Of a stretch of 7,049 nt of DNA, positions 5,244 through 7,049 are shown piece by piece. Below the pieces are notes generated by a model that was not told where the DNA came from, searched no databases, and was given only the letters and a program-made list of their open reading frames with translations. The stretch is from a bacterium. Lineage in GTDB: Bacteria; Patescibacteriota; Minisyncoccia; Phycocordibacterales; UBA918. Position 1 is the stretch's first letter. Each line of letters begins with the position of its first letter. Position numbers and translations under genes: made by a program. The DNA lies in assembly GCA_002710785.1 (NCBI GenBank), contig PAMC01000007.1, forward strand, positions 26,012-33,060, written 5' to 3'.

Positions 5244-5282
5244 CGCGCCACGGCCTAGACAGGCCGGGGCGCGATTTATTCT
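5244..5282 (+). terminator. Rho-independent terminator after the small gene
   Basis: CGCGCCACGGCCT (5244-5256) pairs with AGGCCGGGGCGCG (5261-5273), 13 positions with one A.G mismatch and an AGAC loop, followed by ATTTATTCT. The tail is only moderately T-rich, but the GC stem is very stable. It begins 4 nt after the stop at 5240 and ends 9 nt before the next TTGACA. Confidence 0.7.
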
Positions 5283-5290
5283 TGGTGGAG

Positions 5291-5323
5291 TTGACAAAAA
5301 CATTTTTTAATGCAAAATATTAT
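5291..5323 (+). promoter_or_regulatory. Promoter with consensus -35 for the 39-codon ORF
   Basis: TTGACA (5291-5296) is a perfect -35 consensus. The -10 is ambiguous: AAAATA (5314-5319) at 17 nt spacing and preceded by TGC, AAATAT (5315-5320) at 18 nt, or TATTAT (5318-5323) at 21 nt. The interval is strongly AT-rich against a GC-rich background. It sits between two terminators and ahead of a short ORF, so it most likely drives a short independent transcript. Confidence 0.55.
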
Positions 5324-5357
5324 CAGGTGGGGGCGTCATCAAGAAAAGAAAAGACAG

Positions 5358-5477
5358 ATGCCCTTGAAAAAATTTTTATGCGCCGGTCGGCTGGTTGAGC
5401 TGTTTTACCGGCGGCAAGGGCTCGAAGCCGAGAAGCTCGTCTACAAGCGACTGCTTCGCGAATTTGTGCCCAGATGA
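5358..5477 (+). CDS. Small basic protein of unknown function, 39 residues
   Basis: The ORF encodes a short basic peptide: MPLKKFLCAGRLVELFYRR then QGLEAEKLVYKRLLREFVPR. Much of it could form one amphipathic helix with alternating Leu/Val/Phe and Arg/Lys. There is no signal peptide and no recognised domain. It sits alone between a TTGACA promoter (5291) and a strong terminator starting 7 nt after its stop, which argues that it or its RNA is a real product. No clear Shine-Dalgarno precedes the ATG, only an A/G-rich AAGAAAAGAAAAGACAG. An in-frame ATG at 5310 would give 55 residues but lies within the promoter. The unit could instead be a small RNA whose ORF is incidental. Confidence 0.5.
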   Translation: MPLKKFLCAGRLVELFYRRQGLEAEKLVYKRLLREFVPR

Positions 5478-5484
5478 GATGAAG

Positions 5485-5518
5485 GCCGCGCGGCACCTGC
5501 TGCGCGGCTTTTCTTTTT
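5485..5518 (+). terminator. Strong rho-independent terminator after the 39-codon ORF
   Basis: GCCGCGCGGC (5485-5494) pairs with GCTGCGCGGC (5499-5508) over 10 bp with one G.U pair and an ACCT loop, followed by TTTTCTTTTT (5509-5518). This is a textbook intrinsic terminator. It insulates ileS from the upstream short transcript. Confidence 0.92.
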
Positions 5519-5527
5519 ATCTTAGCG

Positions 5528-5536
5528 TGCTAGTAT
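5528..5536 (+). promoter_or_regulatory. Extended -10 promoter-like site for ileS
   Basis: TGC followed by TAGTAT gives TGnTAGTAT, just after the terminator. No -35 is clear because that position falls in the U-tract. Transcription from about 5543 would give a ~70-nt leader that can form AGTGCCG/CGGTGCT (5541-5547 with 5559-5565, two G.U pairs) or the competing TGCTGC/GCAGCA (5562-5567 with 5575-5580). A second candidate, TGATACACA (5592-5600), lies 12 nt before the ATG. Confidence 0.35.
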
Positions 5537-5612
5537 CGAAAGTGCCGGCCTGATATGTCGGTGCTGCACAAGCTGCAGCATTAGTAATGTCTGATACACA
5601 TTCACCATTTGT

Positions 5613-7049
5613 ATGCAAAAAGAAGAAACGCAAAAGAGCGACGTGGCGCTCCGCGAAGAAGCCGTGCTGGCCTTCTGGCGCGAGCACGATATTTTTAATA
5701 AATCACTAGAGCAAGATGCTCCCAACGGTGACTACGTCTTTTACGACGGGCCACCGTTTGCCACCGGTCTGCCGCACTACGGACACATTTTGGCGGGCAC
5801 CATTAAAGATGCGATCCCACGCTTTTGGACGATGAACGGCTACCGCGTCCGTCGCAAGTGGGGTTGGGATTGTCACGGCCTCCCGCTCGAGAATCTGATC
5901 GAGAAGGAGCTTGGTTTGGCGACCAAACGCGATATTGAGGAGTACGGCGTCAAAAATTTCAACGAGAAGGCGCGCGCTGCGGTGATGCGCTACGCCGACG
6001 ACTGGGAGGAGATCATTCCCCGCATGGGCCGCTTCGCCGACATGGAGAACGACTACAAAACTATGGACTCCACCTACACCGAGAGCGTGTGGTGGGTGTT
6101 TAAGTCGCTCTTTGATAAAGGCTTAGTGTACGAAGGCTTTAAGAGCATGCACCTCTGTCCGCGGTGCGGCACAACGCTTAGTAACTTTGAGGTTAACCAG
6201 GGGTACAAAGACATTAAAGATATAGCGGTGACGGTGAAGCTGCCGCTCTTAGATGAGCATGGTGAGCCAACCGACACCAGTCTCTTAGTGTGGACGACCA
6301 CCCCATGGACGCTACCTGGTAACTTAGCGGCGGCGGTCCATAGCGAGCACGCGTACACCAAGGTAAAGGTTACGACAGAGACCGGTGAGGAGCTTGTCAT
6401 TCTTGCCAAAGACCGTCTCACGCAACTTGGTACCGATGCGTACGAAATTCTGGCCGAAATGCCAGGGGCGGACTTAGTGGGTCGCAGCTACCAGCCACCA
6501 TTCCCGTATCTCAAAGAGCAAGAGATGGAGGGTAAAGAAAACGCTTGGAAGATCTACCACGCCGACTACGTCGAGCTCGGTGAGGAGGGAACGGGTGCCG
6601 TGCACCTCGCGCCAGCGTATGGTGAGGAGGACATGGCGCTCGCGAAAGAGCACGACGTGCCGATCTTCCACCATGTAGACGAGGGTGGTCACTTCAAAGA
6701 TTTCGTCACCGACTTTGCTGGACAGCTGGTAAAACCCAAAGACGACGACGAGGCCGAGGTAACACATCTCGATGCCGACATCATGATCGTTAAAGCGTTG
6801 AGCGCCAACGGCACGCTCTTCCGCAAAGAAAACATCACGCACAGCTACCCACACTGTTGGCGCTGTGACACGCCGCTTCTGAACTACGCGACCACTAGCT
6901 GGTTTGTCGAGGTGACCAAGATCAAAGATAAGTTGGTGGCTGAGAATAATAAAATTGCCTGGGTACCCGAGCACGTAGGTACCAACCGCTTTGGCAAGTG
7001 GCTCGATGGCGCCCGCGACTGGGCGGTCTCTCGCCAGCGCTACTGGGGC
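5613..7049 (+). CDS. ileS: Isoleucyl-tRNA synthetase, N-terminal 479 residues (runs off window)
   Basis: This class I synthetase charges tRNA-Ile and edits misactivated valine in the cytoplasm. The open frame continues to the last base, so the 3' end is outside the window. Motifs in order: FYDGPPFATGLPHYGH (43-58; HYGH is the HIGH motif), KWGWDCHGLPLE (82-93), a zinc-ligand pair CPRC (182-185), the CP1 editing domain with LVWTTTPWTLPGN (225-237) and GTGAVHLAPAYGEED (326-340), a second CxxC in HCWRC (414-418), and DWAVSRQRYWG (469-479). KMSKS and the anticodon-binding region lie downstream. The GPPFATGLPHYGH form and the internal CxxC pairs are typical of the eukaryote/archaeal-like IleS class also found in many CPR bacteria, unlike the E. 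coli type. ATG 5613 is the only start after the in-frame TGA at 5592; no Shine-Dalgarno precedes it. The gene has its own promoter-like site after a strong terminator. Confidence 0.96.
   Translation, partial: MQKEETQKSDVALREEAVLAFWREHDIFNKSLEQDAPNGDYVFYDGPPFATGLPHYGHILAGTIKDAIPRFWTMNGYRVRRKWGWDCHGLPLENLIEKELGLATKRDIEEYGVKNFNEKARAAVMRYADDWEEIIPRMGRFADMENDYKTMDSTYTESVWWVFKSLFDKGLVYEGFKSMHLCPRCGTTLSNFEVNQGYKDIKDIAVTVKLPLLDEHGEPTDTSLLVWTTTPWTLPGNLAAAVHSEHAYTKVKVTTETGEELVILAKDRLTQLGTDAYEILAEMPGADLVGRSYQPPFPYLKEQEMEGKENAWKIYHADYVELGEEGTGAVHLAPAYGEEDMALAKEHDVPIFHHVDEGGHFKDFVTDFAGQLVKPKDDDEAEVTHLDADIMIVKALSANGTLFRKENITHSYPHCWRCDTPLLNYATTSWFVEVTKIKDKLVAENNKIAWVPEHVGTNRFGKWLDGARDWAVSRQRYWG

Noticed and set aside
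4989..5303. Antisense ORF of 104 codons on the - strand in the argS-ileS gap
   Set aside because: Its composition (many Ser, Arg, Cys) looks noncoding, and the interval contains + strand RBS and terminator signals.
5158..5310. Open + strand frame ending FILGGVDKNIF as an alternative 3' end of the small gene
   Set aside because: It would translate through the 13-position terminator hairpin and would need a further frame change, but it cannot be fully excluded.

Overview
The window reads as a chromosomal segment of a Patescibacteria (CPR) type bacterium, perhaps Saccharibacteria-like. This is an inference from protein style: a eukaryote/archaeal-type IleS with HYGH and two CxxC pairs, an ArgS with HVGH and KMSSR motifs, a compact SHMT, and a DUF2914-type membrane protein. 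All credible genes are on the + strand. No mobile element, CRISPR array or complete tRNA/rRNA gene was found.

Layout: the 3' part of a dTMP kinase gene with an apparent -1 frameshift (1-333); glyA (452-1720); a gap with a promoter-like site and a strong terminator that may bound a small RNA (1722-1861); a seven-helix membrane protein with a C-terminal DUF2914-like domain (1888-2991); a structured gap (2989-3176); argS (3177-4859); a 753-nt gap (4860-5612) with a structured leader, a short frameshifted gene, its terminator, a separate promoter/39-codon ORF/terminator unit and an ileS promoter; then the first 479 codons of ileS (5613-7049), running off the end. The recognised genes serve nucleotide, one-carbon and tRNA-charging metabolism. 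Promoters and terminators in most gaps suggest mainly single-gene transcription units.

The most notable observation is a paired element, one copy after the membrane-protein gene (2989-3068) and one after argS (4857-4935). Each has a nearly identical ~40-nt block starting at the upstream stop codon and carrying a TAT(G/A)CT -10-like hexamer. Exactly 7 nt later comes a 40-nt stem-loop of identical architecture: 5 bp, a CT bulge, 10 bp and an 8-nt loop. The inner stem sequences are almost unrelated but fully complementary in both copies. This looks like conservation of RNA (or single-stranded DNA) structure, and I do not recognise it as a known family.

Other structure includes a possible terminator/attenuator ahead of argS, a possible Shine-Dalgarno-masking switch ahead of the small gene at 5056, and the absence of Shine-Dalgarno sequences before the four long intact genes, two of which have -10-like hexamers 8-9 nt before ATG. 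Everything here comes from reading by eye; no homology search or folding program was run.
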